This document shows, piece by piece, positions 35,375-46,149 of a stretch of DNA of 64,000 nt. Source of the DNA: Balanoglossus misakiensis (lineage: Eukaryota > Hemichordata); assembly GCA_040954595.2 (NCBI GenBank), contig CM082578.2, forward strand, positions 2,480,001 through 2,544,000, given 5' to 3'. The position numbers and the translations under genes are program-made. The first letter of the stretch is position 1. Every line of letters begins with the position of its first letter. The notes below the pieces were generated by a model, which saw nothing but the letters and a program-made list of their open reading frames with translations, had not been told where the DNA came from and did no database searches.

Positions 35375-36669
35375 GGTTCTTGAAAGAAGATCAGCAATTA
35401 CATTATCTCTACCGGAAATATGTACTACCTGAAGTGAGTAAGGCAGTAATAACAAGCTCCATCGAAATAAACGTCGACTCTTAGTTTTAAATTTCTCCAG
35501 GAATACAAGTGGATTGTGATCTGTGGTGACATAAATTTCAAAGTGCTGCAAGGCTAAAACTAGACTTAAGATGGGTCCCCCGTATCTTTTTGCTCGTTGC
35601 TATGGGCCTTTATAGGACACTACACTCAATTTTGATCGAAACCGTTATGAACGTCCGACAAGGGGCTTGTAACTAGTTAAAAATACACACGATTGTGTGC
35701 ACACCCCCTGTCCGAGTATGTTTACGGCAGCTACCGCCCGGCCATAGGCCGCCACGCTAATACGGCAAAGCAGCGGTCAGCGATAGCGTGCGCGTCCTGT
35801 AACCACAGTAACTGGATCGAACGCTAAAAATCCAATGTTTTGTACACAGACATTTTGTACCGTTCACGAAAATCCCTAAGGCTTTTTTCATAGGCCACGT
35901 ACGCCACCAAATTTGACCTGCTTGTTGAGAACGCACTTCCGCACAGTGTGACAGATCGTTTTTTCGGTTTTCGTCGTGCTAAGAAGCGATACCGGTGGAA
36001 GAGTGCGTCCAAAAACACCCAAAATCGATGACTTTTTCAGGTGTGGTACGGGTATGCTGAAATCGTAGGATACAACGATAATATTCGAAAACAAAATCCG
36101 TCACGATCTTCCCTGGTTCAAGCAACTAATGAATACGTATCAAGTTCGTTTTTGAGGTCACGGAAAAAAAGCTTTAGGCTTTTGAAATTTGACCTACCTA
36201 ATTTGCATATCAATAGCGTCAGGGGGCGCGCGCTCACAATCGTGCAGATTTTCAACTAGTTACCAGCCCCTTGTTAGACTCTGAAAACGGCTTAGTCCAA
36301 ATCGGGGTGTAATGTCCTGCAAAGGCCCATAGCAACGGGTAAAAAGATCCGGGGGACCCATCTTAAAGCCTCTTTTTCGATTGTTGAATAATTCTTTTGG
36401 TGTACACTTGATTTTCTGGAGAAGTAACCAACCGGATGTTCAATGCCATAGTCTTCATCCTGTAATAACACAGAGCCAACAGCAACATCACTGGCATCGA
36501 CAGCTAATTTAAATGGTTTAGTGAAATCCGGGGTTACCAACACAGGATTGTTGATCAAAAGAGCTTTGAGGTTTTCAAAAGCATCCTGATAGGAGTCGGA
36601 CCACTTAAATTTTACATTTTTTCAGGAGGTCGGTAAGTGGGGCCACAATGGTAGTTAGCACGATATTTC
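35375..36669 (-). pseudogene. Gypsy RNase H domain, split by a TTAA element
   Basis: 36669-36363 (minus) reads VAPLTDLLKK, then PDFTKPFKLAVDASDVAVGS and NYSTIEKEAL, a typical Ty3/Gypsy connection and RNase H start. The frame breaks at 36362 and resumes at 35569 with LVLALQHFEIYVTTDHNPLV and GRDNVIADLLS, the RNase H end. The gap is exactly the 793-bp TTAA element. No integrase follows before the LTR, as expected for a Gmr1-type order. Confidence 0.8.
35570..36362. mobile_element. Non-autonomous TTAA-target transposon (793 bp)
   Basis: GATGGGTCCCCCG at the left and its inverse at the right; inverted similarity extends ~57 bp (GTTGCTATGGGCCTTT on both sides). TTAA at 35566-35569 and 36363-36366. 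It interrupts the Gypsy RNase H reading frame. Short internal ORFs have no recognisable domain. Confidence 0.9.
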
Positions 36670-38528
36670 GGAAAACGCGTGCCAAATTTAAGTATGTCCT
36701 CAGATCTTGTAAGAGAGAAGAAAGTATTGCAAGAGCGGATGCCATGGCAGAAAGTCTGACTCAAGGGGGTGTCCGTAAATTTTGGAATTCAGTTCATAAT
36801 ACAACGGGTGGGCGTGCCACTCTTCCCACCAGTGTGAGCGGCTGTAGTGGCCACGATAACATTGCTGGTATGTGGAAAAATCATTACGAAAGTCTTCTTA
36901 ACTCTGTTAGTGCTTGTCGTGAAAAAATGTCTGTCTTGTCTTTACTAGATAGAATAGATTTTCATAAAGATATGATTGTTACAGCTGATGAGATTAAAAA
37001 TTGTATTAATAAGCTAGAAAAGGGTAAATCATGTGACAGTGATGGCATTGCTTCAGAGCATTTAATTTATGCTGATTCCATACTTTATGTAATCTTGAGT
37101 CTCTGCTTTACTAGCTTTTTCACTCATGGTTATTTACCAGACAAGTTTATGCATGCAATTATTTGTCCAATTGTTAAAGACAAGTCTAAGGATCTTACTT
37201 CTGTGGACAACTATAGACCTATTGCACTGGTTACGGCCCTTTCAAAATTGCTGGAATTGTGTATTTTGTCAAGAATAGAGTCTCTAATTGTAACTAGTGA
37301 TCTGCAATTTGGTTTTAAACGTGGCCACTCTACAGATATGACTATTTTTGTTCTCAAGGAAGTGATTGACTTCTATAAAAGGCATAATACACCTGTCTTT
37401 ATGTGTTTCATGGATGCCACAAAGGCATTTGACAGGGTTAATCACTGGACACTGTTTAAAAAATTGTTGAACAGGGACATACCTTTATACATAATTCGTA
37501 TTTTACAATACTGGTATAGCGAACAACTCTTTTTTGTGCGCTGGGCCTCTGCCATTTCTGTACCATTTAATGTTACTAATGGGGTGCGACAGGGAAGCAT
37601 CCTTTCACCCAATCTTTTTGCCGTTTATGTTGATGACCTAAGTAAAATGCTTCTGATGTCGGGTGTTGGGTGTAGTCTGGTAAATACTGTTATAAATCAT
37701 TTATTTTATGCTGATGATCTAGTATTAGTCTGCCCTTCAGCTAAAGCCCTTAGGAAGTTGATAACTATTTGTGAATATTATGGTAACGAACATGATATCA
37801 TTTTCCATACTATAAAATCCGATTGTATGGCAATTTTTCCAAAGTCATGGAACCCAGTTAGAATCCCAAATGTGTATCTTTATGGTAAAAGTCTAAACTT
37901 TGTGGATACTAAGAAGTACCTTGGTTATATTGTGTCTTCCTCTGGTGATGACAATGCGGACATTCATAGACAACTTCGTTGTGTGTACGCTAGAGCCAAT
38001 ATGCTCATACGTAGATTTAATCATTGTTCACAACGTGTGAAATGTACGCTCTTTAAGAGTTTCCTGTACAGTATGTATTGTATGAATGTGTGGTGTAACT
38101 ATAACACCAAATGCATGTCAAATCTGAAAATTGCTTATCACAATGCACTGCGTTTGATCTTTGAACTGAAACGAGACATTAGCATAAGTTACAATTTTGT
38201 CACAAAGGATATTATGAACTTTAGCTCGTTGCATCGCAAGTTGTTATACTCTCTTGCCACAAGACTTTTGAACAGTAGTAATGCTGTTGTATATGCCTGC
38301 ACTCACTCTGACCTGTATTTCCATTCAAGATTTTGGAAGCACTATAGAAACATTCTGTACTAGGGGATGAAGACCGCCCTTCCGCCCCCTCACGCCACGG
38401 CGTTGTAGTATTTTATTATTTTTCCTACAGATTTTAATGTGTGTGTTCTTGTTTTTTACTTCTCTTGCTGTTTTTTTTTTTATGGGCTACGAGCCTGAAA
38501 TAAAGATTATTATTATTATTATTATTTC
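36670..38528 (+). mobile_element. 5'-truncated non-LTR retrotransposon
   Basis: Inserted in the Gypsy pol between its GFYR and VAPLTDLL motifs, opposite in orientation. It contains an intact RT-bearing frame and a 3' UTR ending GGGCTACGAGCCTGAAATAAAG plus (ATT)n. TATTTC occurs at 36664-36669 and 38523-38528, a possible target duplication. The endonuclease is missing, so it was truncated on insertion. Confidence 0.85.
36672..38363 (+). CDS. Non-LTR reverse transcriptase (partial ORF2)
   Basis: 564 codons open to the stop at 38361-38363; the true N-terminus is lost. From the start: a basic linker (KTRAKFKYVLRSCKREES), then RT motifs VDNYRPIALVTALSKLLE, FGFKRGHSTDM (spelled QFGFKRGHSTDM), MDATKAFDRVNHWTLF, NGVRQGSILSPNLFAVYVDD, the catalytic FYADD at about residue 345, and KKYLGYIV. 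The aspartates of motifs A (DATKAFD) and C (YADD) are present. After the RT comes a ~190-residue region with several cysteines. RNA-templated DNA synthesis at a nicked target is the family role. The order and 3' end fit the CR1/Jockey-like group; clade not fixed. Without an endonuclease this copy should be immobile. Confidence 0.85.
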   Translation, partial: KTRAKFKYVLRSCKREESIARADAMAESLTQGGVRKFWNSVHNTTGGRATLPTSVSGCSGHDNIAGMWKNHYESLLNSVSACREKMSVLSLLDRIDFHKDMIVTADEIKNCINKLEKGKSCDSDGIASEHLIYADSILYVILSLCFTSFFTHGYLPDKFMHAIICPIVKDKSKDLTSVDNYRPIALVTALSKLLELCILSRIESLIVTSDLQFGFKRGHSTDMTIFVLKEVIDFYKRHNTPVFMCFMDATKAFDRVNHWTLFKKLLNRDIPLYIIRILQYWYSEQLFFVRWASAISVPFNVTNGVRQGSILSPNLFAVYVDDLSKMLLMSGVGCSLVNTVINHLFYADDLVLVCPSAKALRKLITICEYYGNEHDIIFHTIKSDCMAIFPKSWNPVRIPNVYLYGKSLNFVDTKKYLGYIVSSSGDDNADIHRQLRCVYARANMLIRRFNHCSQRVKCTLFKSFLYSMYCMNVWCNYNTKCMSNLKIAYHNALRLIFELKRDISISYNFVTKDIMNFSSLHRKLLYSLATRLLNSSNAVVYACTHSDLYFHSRFWKHYRNILY

Positions 38529-38634
38529 CTATAAAATCCAGTCATCCCCAAAAACCTCATAAGTTATCGCTTTGTACTGGGAGGAGGAATTTGAACTATG
38601 GCCTGAACTTTGCACTGCTGCGGCGCCACTTTAC
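38529..38634 (-). pseudogene. Gypsy RT C-terminal piece
   Basis: The minus strand reads GKVAPQQCKVQAIVQIPPPS, an in-frame stop, then LMRFLGMTGFYR, the conserved end of Ty3/Gypsy RT. Its upstream partner (TYLEHNIG) lies at about 44600, across the Mutator-like insertion. Confidence 0.8.
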
Positions 38635-38684
38635 CGTTTCCTATAGACTTGCTCCAAGTCTACACTGCAAATTCTGCAAAAACA

Positions 38685-39070
38685 AGCCGGTTTGTACTCA
38701 AGCCATTCGGGTTTGCTGACAAGCCACCTCGTCATACTTGCCGAAACTTCGGTATTTCCACAAGCCGCTAAATTTTCTGGTGTGTGCCAGCAAGCCAGTC
38801 AATGTTAGAAAAATGGTTTGTAAATACGCCGCTGGACAACCTGTCTGGAATGGCTTATTATTAAGCCATTGAACAAAATCTCTGGTTTGCTCGCAAACTT
38901 TAGTGATACTTATGTCTGGCTCGAATTTGTACCATATTTAACCTTGGCTGCATTTTAAGCCGTTGGAGTTAGTGGTCGCTTTTCAAACCATAAAAAGATG
39001 TAAGTATGGTTTGAAAACACGCCATGGAAAACTTTGCCGGGATGCGGTTCATATACACGCCACGCTGGGC
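38685..39070. repeat. Left subterminal array of GGTTTG-N-CAAACC dyads
   Basis: About 10-12 degenerate palindromes, e.g. GGTTTGCTGACAAGCC at 38710, TGGCTTATTATTAAGCCA at 38851, GGTTTGCTCGCAAACT at 38884, TGGCTGCATTTTAAGCC at 38945. Spacing is 21-41 bp, less regular than at the right end. Confidence 0.75.
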
Positions 39071-39313
39071 ACAATGTCTTGCGAAATACCCTGATTTGGC
39101 GCGCGAATGCAGGGTCAAAGGTTATTTATTACACAACTACAACGTTTTGACGCGAGAGAAGACGGTCCACGGGTGAGGAAGCCGATCGAATCACGTCGTT
39201 CGCTTTATAAAATTCGTTCAGCGATTTACAATGCACTCAACCTGTTCCTAAGGTAGAACCGAAATACCATATGCGTGGATAATTACTTTGGCACCGAGCA
39301 TCGTTATGGAAGG

Positions 39314-39384
39314 ATGACATCTAATGACTTAGCAGTTGACCGCCAGCATCTACGAGACCGTAACATAGAACAATGCCGGTTGGG
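39314..39384 (+). CDS. Putative first exon inside the CACTA-like element
   Basis: ATG followed by 23 open codons (MTSNDLAVDRQHLRDRN..) and a strong donor GGGGTAAGT. Its place just inside the left subterminal array is where a transposase gene would begin. No downstream exon found; weak. Confidence 0.2.
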
Positions 39385-39394
39385 GTAAGTCCTG

Positions 39395-39960
39395 CTTCCA
39401 TTCCATTTTGTGACAGTAACTACATTTTTGCGAGCAGTGAAGATAATACAAAATTAACAGGCCCGAATCCTGTATATACTGACTTGATCATGTGCTGATG
39501 ATAGCTAAAAAGCATGTGAGAAGAAGTAATGTCAAAAGTTTGACAGCATAAAGTAGGGAGTGGGGCCCCAAAGGAATTTCATTATTCTTTCTTTTTTCAG
39601 CCTCCATCCCCGTTCATTTTTGTTTATGCATTTTTGTGAGCGAAGACGATGCAAAGTATGTCACTATTAAAAGGCCTGAATCCTTTATATACTGCATTGA
39701 TCATGTGTGGATGGTTACAAAAAAGTCTGAGCAAATCAAAAGAATTTTTTTAATGCAGCTCCGGAGTGGGGCCCTATAGCGCTATAGCCTAGGAATTTCA
39801 CCATGCTTGCTATTGGCAGCCTACATCCCCATTCATGTTTGTTTATGCACTTTTACTAGTCAAGATAATTCAAAATATGTAATAATATCTATACTGTATT
39901 GATCATTTGTAGATCGAGAGATATTTCAAATATATGAAGCTTCGAGTGGGGCTAGTGGCA
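39395..39960 (+). repeat. ~210-bp diverged tandem repeat, 3 copies
   Basis: A CCTCCATCCCCGTTCAT-like start, a TTTTTGTGAGC-like block and GGCCTGAATCC..TATATACTG..TTGATCATGTG recur around 39395, 39600 and 39820. Confidence 0.7.
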
Positions 39961-40339
39961 GTGGAAGTCAACATTGGGGGGAGGGGGGGTAACCGCAATA
40001 AAAATGATGTTTTGTGTTCCAATACTATATCAATGGATACCCATAATATTTAAATCATTGGCTGAATAATTTTTTTTGATAAACCATGATCTCGGACCAC
40101 AGGATTATTTAACCCCTGCATGCCTGCGATTTGTAACAATAATGATTCCTACTTTAATTGAACCCCAGATATTTGCATAAGAATGAAATAAATGATCTTG
40201 GTTTTGCAGGAGTGGTGATACTGGTTATGGGAAGGAGCAGTTGTTTTATTGGGCACCACAAACATATGAAAAAGTCAACAAGTAGCATTTATGTTGAAGC
40301 ATACACGGTATGTAAAATTAAGTAGATTTTGTTATTTTT

Positions 40340-41300
40340 AGGTCCCATTGGTATAGGCCTATATACCATGGGACCTTATGGGATGGGTTGCGCCTGTATG
40401 GATGTATGTATGGATGTATGTATGTCTGTATGTCCGTCCACATCAAAAACTTGAAAACCGCTGCGCGTAACACCTTGATATTTGGTGTGCAGATGCAGGC
40501 TGGGCTGTAGATGGGAGTTTGTCCAAACGAAGTTGCCAGGCCCAAAAATATGCAAATTAGCCAGTAAAATGTGAAATTTATCAAAACTCTGAAAGTCAAC
40601 AACTACTGGTCAGATTGCTTTGAAAATTGGTATGCATGTACCTTATGTCAACCTCACATCGACCTGTAAGTGTTAAGTTAATATCATGGATGTTTTATTT
40701 TTTATGAATTTTTTAGTCTTTTTATTAAATTTATACCTTTACTTATACCTCTATGGTTAAGCTATGTCCACGTCTTATTGTGGAATTCTGGTCTGTGCAA
40801 TAGTCCTGTACAGTGACTGTCTATTGGTCAGTGAGCACAATGGGGCCAAAATAAAAGGCAAATTTTTGGGCTCACCTGTAACACCTGCTTAACACATTAA
40901 TTATGTGCATACCTAATTCCGGGCTAACTAATAGGGCTAGAGGTTTCGTTCTTGTGGGACATGGACCAGTATAGGGTCAAAATTTCTTGCCCAAATTTTG
41001 GGTGACCTCAGGTGACCTTTGACCTACTTTCCTATATCTCGGCATCCAGAGCAGGTACAGACTTGGCGTTTGGAGAGTTGGGACTAAAATTGAAAAGCCA
41101 AAATATCGGTCACCTGTGACACCTGCATATCTCATTAATTATGTGCATACTTAATTCCAGGCTAACCAATAGGGCTATAGGTTTGGTTTTTGTTGAGCAT
41201 GGACCAGTATAGGGTCAAAATTTCTTACCCAAATTTTGCATGACCTCAGGTGACCTTTGACCTACTTTTCCATATCTTGGCATCCAGAGTAGATATGCTT
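40340..41300. repeat. Interspersed repeat with palindromic start and internal tandem copy
   Basis: Starts with a near-perfect 37-bp palindrome (40340-40376, AGGTCCCATTGGTATAGGCC and inverse), followed by a GTATGGATGTATGT run. 40740-40940 is the inverse of 15881-16120. Around 40940-41300 a ~190-bp unit occurs twice (ACATGGACCAGTATAGGGTC and CAGGTGACCTTTGACCTACT). Confidence 0.7.
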
Positions 41301-41689
41301 ATTGCTATGTTGCTATGAGCTATGTCCTCAAATGGGACCACAGTGTCCTTGACGCTATTTTTTTAATATCCATTTTTGTCATCTAGTCATCTGTTTTCTT
41401 TACAGTTTAGTTTGTAGGGACTTCATTATAAAATACCAACCATGTGGTTATAATTTCAGTATTGCATTTGGGAAGAGATTTTACTATTTATGCCTAAAAA
41501 CTAATTTCTTAAGGAACATGCCTATCTGTATTTATTAATATAGTCCAGCTATCATGTATGTAACATGTATTCAGTTATAGTTAAAGGAAACAATTCACTA
41601 AACTCTAGGTGCGAAATTTCATGCGTTGCTCATTGAATCAATTTCATCTTGTTTGTTACATGCTGTGTATCTCATGGTTATGTTTGTGT

Positions 41690-42240
41690 TTCATGGTTGC
41701 TGCCTATAACATTAGGATGGCACCATATCGTAGTGTTGTATCGGTCAGTCTCATGTTCTCATATAGTTGCTGCCTATAACAGTAGGATGGCACCATATCG
41801 TAGTGTTGTATCGGTCAGTCTCATGTTCTCATATGGTTGCTGCCTATAACAGTAGGATGGCACCATATCGTAGTGTTGTATCGGTCAGTCTCATGTTCTC
41901 ATATGGTTGCTGCCTATAACATTAGGATGGCACCATATCGTAGTGTTGTATCGGTCAGTCTCATGTTCTCATATGGTTGCTGCCTATAACAGTAGGATGG
42001 CACCATATCGTAGTGTTGTATCGGTCAGTCTCATGTTCTCATATGGTTGCTGCCTATAACAGTAGGATGGCACCATATCGTAGTGTTGTATCGGTCAGTC
42101 TCATGTTCTCATATGGTTGCTGCCTATAACATTAGGATGGCACCATATCGTAGTGTTGTATCGGTCAGTCTCATGTTCTCATATGGTTGCTGCCTATAAC
42201 ATTAGGATGGCACCATATCGTAGTGTTTTGTGGTATGTGT
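41690..42240 (+). repeat. 70-bp tandem array, 8 copies
   Basis: AGGATGGCACCATATCGTAG at 41714, 41784, 41854, 41924, 41994, 42064, 42134 and 42204. Copies are near identical, alternating ACATTAGG and ACAGTAGG variants. ORFs here are repeat artefacts. Confidence 0.95.
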
Positions 42241-43219
42241 GTCAGTCTCATGGTCATTCCCCATTGATAAATAGAGAGACACTATCTTCTTTTGTTGAGT
42301 ATGTCTCATACGAGTCATTGTCATATTTTCTTGTGTACATATGTGTTATGTGTTGTTTTCATGCTGGAAATTGTTTCTAATATACACTCATGTTAATTTC
42401 TAACAAGATTGTTTTCTCTTTTTGTTTTTCACTATTTGAGAGTGTTTCCCATTGAAAGAAGACGAAATTTCATAGCAAGGAAGAAGATACTCAAGGCTAC
42501 TGCCATGACTCCAATACTTAAATGCATATAAAGGAGGATTTAAAAGTACTTTTCCACACTTAATGGTGACTTTGAAATCTGTATTCATGTCAGTTTTGAC
42601 AAACAGTAGATTCAAAAAATGAGGCATTTTTGATGGATTGAAATGATTTTCCCTAACCACTTGAACGGAAAATGAGATAAAAGTTTTATTGTATATATTT
42701 TCTATCATTTATGGGGTTAATTCATTTGATTTACATAATACCATGTATTTACCGTTGTTCCTTTTTTCTTACATTGTCATTACAATAATAATGATTGACC
42801 AAAAAAGATCTTTCTCGGTGTGCTTTTTTGACAGGTTAACATACCATTGACTGTGGAGTACTAAGATGCTGCACATTATGACACATGTTATGCTTCAAGA
42901 CCAAGTTATTTAAGGGCATAGTAACTAACTTTGGGCTATTTTTTATGTATTTTTGTTCAGTGTATCGACTCCTTATTTCTGTTCTACTCCTTAAAGCATG
43001 ATTAACTGCCCAGGTTCGGGATCTCAACTTTGGCCTTTGCAAATGAGTTCAGGTCTGGACTAAAATTATGTTTTTTGACAATTGCTGATTGTACAATTAT
43101 GGCAGTGTATAGAATCTAGTAAATGGCATTGCATCATGTTTTGGTGAGTTGAACAAGAAACTGCAGTCACTTGAAAGAGCAAAAATGCTAAAAATGGCCC
43201 AAATTTATAACTATAGCTT
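42241..43219. other. No gene seen
   Basis: AT-rich interior of the CACTA-like element. The minus-strand frame 42400-42708 shows no known motif. Confidence 0.4.
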
Positions 43220-43870
43220 TTAGGTAAACAGAAGCAAAACATGCAATTCAAATTTTTGGCTTGCTTACAAACTGCATTCTGTGTAAGAATGGTTTGTATA
43301 CATGCCAAAGCCCAAGCAGAGTGGCTGATTTTTAAACCACTGCTCAAGCATTCTCAGTTTGTCTGCAAACCAGGAAATGCTAATTTTTGGTTTGCTGGCA
43401 AACTGAAGTGATTCATGTTTGGTTTGCTAGCACACCAGTTTTAAGTAGAAGTTGGCTTTCAGACAAGCCAATGTAAATTTTCAGGGTTTACGTACAACCC
43501 CCTTGTATTATTCGACGGTTTGTTGGCAAGCCATTGTTTTAGAAAGTGGCTTACATGCAAGCCATCATAATATATTCATTGGTTTATATACAAACCCCTT
43601 AGATTTGTGATGGTTTGTTGACAAACCACTGGATAATGAATCGGTGTGTCTTCAAGCTCATTTGCTGAATAGAATGGCATGCCAGCAAGCCATATTTCAT
43701 TACTATGGTTAGCCTACACACCACTCATTAAACTTGTTGTGGTCTATCAGCAAGCCGGTAAGTTATATAAAACGGCAACTCAGCAAGCTAAATTCAAGCC
43801 AAAATCAAGCCAAATTTGAAGAAACGAAAGAAGCCGATTTGCGACAAACAAGCCGGTTTGAATTTGGCTT
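43220..43870. repeat. Right subterminal array: ~17 palindromes at 31-35-bp spacing
   Basis: The GG of each dyad falls at 43223, 43258, 43291, 43323, 43356, 43389, 43421, 43454, 43485, 43517, 43548, 43581, 43612, 43643, 43676, 43707, 43741 and 43774. Examples: GGTTTGTTGACAAACC, GGCTTACATGCAAGCC, GGTTTATATACAAACC, GGCTTTCAGACAAGCC. The halves often covary (GGCTT with AAGCC, GGTTT with AAACC). The ~15-bp spacers are unrelated. Confidence 0.85.
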
Positions 43871-44599
43871 GAATTTAGCTTGCAGGAAAGCCAGAAGAAT
43901 TTGCAGTGTATGGGATGTGTAGGGAACGTGTCGGCCCATAGACTTGTACACCTTGCTGCTTTCCGGTTGCTATGAATTATTCATGTTGACGTCATTTATG
44001 AATATTCATTAGCTAATTTAAATAGTGGGCGGAGTTTCAATGCATTACCTCGAGTACCCGAAAATCATATTTGGGTCGCTCATAGCGAAAACGCAAACGG
44101 GTTTACTCATTTTATGTGAAATTCGTTCATCAATTTTTATGGTCTGATGGCTGAAACCATAGTTGCAGTGCAGCGACACTGTACGATGTATACGCTCAAA
44201 TTACAGAGTGCGCGTGCCACACAAACAGACGTTGACATCACAGGTCGCGCCGTACTTGACTTACGAACGTGGGTTCTACGCGTTCACGTTATATCACATC
44301 TCTTTATTCTCATTGGCGCACGGGATCGACGCCCCTGTCAATCATTCTCGACTCCGTCAACAAACGGCCTGAGCGTTTGTAGATATTGCAAGGTGTACTA
44401 GTCGCTTGGTCGACGCTACCCGAAACCACAAGCTCAGTCGCAAATTCGAAACTCGCCTCACTACCAAAAACACGCTAAAGGCAAGCATGCACGCAAACAG
44501 TATTGAAATTATTTATTAAGACAAAAAACCACCGAAAACACAAAAAGTATTGAGATTTAAAAATCACCAAGCGACTAGTGGGCTAGTCTACGTTTCCTA

Positions 44600-45031
44600 T
44601 GTTATGTTCAAGATAAGTAACTTAGGCTTAGGTGAATTCACTTTCCTGCAAATTTATTACGAGACCAGCATCTTCAAGTTTATTAAATATTACAGATAAG
44701 TTATTCATATGATCATCCCATGCCATACTGTATATCAAAAGATCATGAAGATATCCTGCACAAAAATTCAGACCAACTAAGACTTCATTCATTAATCGTT
44801 GGAAAGTAGCGGGGGCGTTTTTCAGGCCAAAGGGCCTGACCCTAAATTGCTATAACCCATCCGGTGTGACAAATGCAGAGATTTCTTTGGCTCTATCCGA
44901 AAATGGTACCTGCCAGTAACCTTTCTGAAGATCTATTTTGGTTACATTGGTAGACTTTCCAATTTATCTCCCTTTGGTATAAGTATAATAGGGGAACTCC
45001 AACTGCTTTCACTTGGTTCGATTAATTTGTG
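44600..45031 (-). pseudogene. Gypsy RT piece, degenerate
   Basis: Minus strand: FGLKNAPATFQRLMNEVL-like (about 44840-44786), a catalytic box reading YLHDLL instead of YxDD (about 44755), MNNLSVIFNKLEDAGL and TYLEHNIG at the break. In-frame stops are present. The loss of the first catalytic aspartate would abolish polymerase activity. Confidence 0.75.
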
Positions 45032-46147
45032 TTACAACATATATTCAAACTCTTTTCTTACTTCTGCTAATTTAATGGGATTTGCTCTATAAGGGTGTTG
45101 TTTAATTGGCATTGCGTGGCCAACGTCAATACCATGTGTAGTAAGTGAAGTGCAACCAGGTTCATCAGAAAAGGTAGATGGGTGCTGGTTAATTAGACCA
45201 ATGACGTCATTTATTTTACTCTCTGGTAAATGTGAAAGTTTGGATGGTAAATCAGCTAAAACTTCTGAATTTGACAACTTCATCTTTTTGGATTCTACTT
45301 GTGGTAGTTGAGATTCAATCTCGTCGATTTCATCTGCTACAACTGTGGCGCACTGTGACTGACAAATAGACTCACCATCTGTACAGTAATAACGTTTGAG
45401 CATAATAACGTGACATAATGTACGGGTGTTGCGTCGATCAGGAGTGATTACGACGTAGTTGACGTCAATAAATTTCTTCTCCACTTGATATGGATCACTG
45501 AACTTAACGGACAAAGGATCGCCTCTTATTTTTAGCAAAACTAACACATTATCACCTGGTTCAAAATGCCGTTCTTTACTGGATTTATCATAATGGGATT
45601 TCATGGCCAAATTTTCAGTTTCGTCCATGACTTTAGGTTCAGATGTTACCAGAGGAGAAGGATACACCTTAATTCCGGCCAAATCATTTCCAAGGAGAAA
45701 ATCAACACCGTCAATGGGCAAATTTGAAACAATGCCTACAGTCACAGGTCCAGAAACTAGCTCTGACTTGAAATGGACATTACACAAGGGCATGGATATA
45801 AAATGACCATCAGTAGCCCTGATCAAAATACTTGAATTAACAGGAAGGTCAGACATTCTAGGCAAGATATTGGACAACATCAAAGATTGGGCAGCTCCAG
45901 TGTCCCTAAGGATAAGCACTGGTTTATTTTCATCCCCTGTAGTGGATCTAACTTCTCCCTTAAATATGAAATTTTTATAACTTTCAGGTACAGATTTATC
46001 ATGGTGAACAACAGGTAGTTTAGCAGTAAAAGATGGGGAGGGTTGCGCCCGTTTATACTGACTATTATCCAAAACTGTACGCTTAGCAGCTGTATTAATG
46101 AATGCAATGGGTTTGGAGGAAGCTGCTTGTTTTTGGTCTCTTTGCAA
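45032..46147 (-). pseudogene. Gypsy protease fused to integrase C-terminal domain and RT start
   Basis: 371 open codons. A retropepsin-like domain with LRDTGAAQSL comes first (residue ~85), then FLLGNDLAG. Directly after it come MKSHYDKSSKERHFEPGDN and LCHVIMLKRYY, the integrase C-terminal module of Gmr1-type elements, then the pre-RT linker LPIKQHPYRANP-like (spelled MPIKQHPYRANPIKLAEVRK). The HHCC finger and DDE core are absent, so an in-frame deletion joined protease to the integrase tail. The integrase tail upstream of RT is the key sign for a Gmr1-type domain order. Confidence 0.7.
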
Positions 46148-46149
46148 TA

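Larger units (their letters stand above)
38663..43908. mobile_element. CACTA-like transposon with palindromic subterminal arrays (5.25 kb)
   Basis: The termini CACTGCAAATTCT are inverted, with TA duplicated outside (38661-38662 and 43909-43910). The unoccupied site survives in the related element at about 29075-29095 (read inverted: CTCTATGGGC). Short TIRs starting CACT, a short TA target and repeated subterminal motifs are hallmarks of EnSpm/CACTA-group transposons. Both ends carry palindrome arrays (38685-39070 and 43220-43870). The interior has other tandem repeats and a possible first exon at 39314, but no recognisable transposase, so it may be non-autonomous or intron-rich. Confidence 0.7.
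38644..44590. mobile_element. Mutator-like element 1, itself interrupted
   Basis: A perfect 9-bp target duplication CGTTTCCTA (38635-38643 and 44591-44599) flanks TAGACTTGCTCCAAGTCTA on the left and GGGCTAGTCTA on the right. Without the CACTA-like insert at 38663-43908 and its TA duplication it is about 0.7 kb. The right part holds an inner inverted pair ACTAGTCGCTTGG (44397-44409) and CCAAGCGACTAGT (44567-44579). Same family as 28398-29095. TSD length suggests the Mutator superfamily; no transposase is present. Confidence 0.75.

Noticed and set aside
43220-43870. A true CRISPR array
   Set aside because: Repeats are degenerate, the setting is an animal transposon end, and no cas genes are present. 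Regular spacing is better explained by transposase binding sites.
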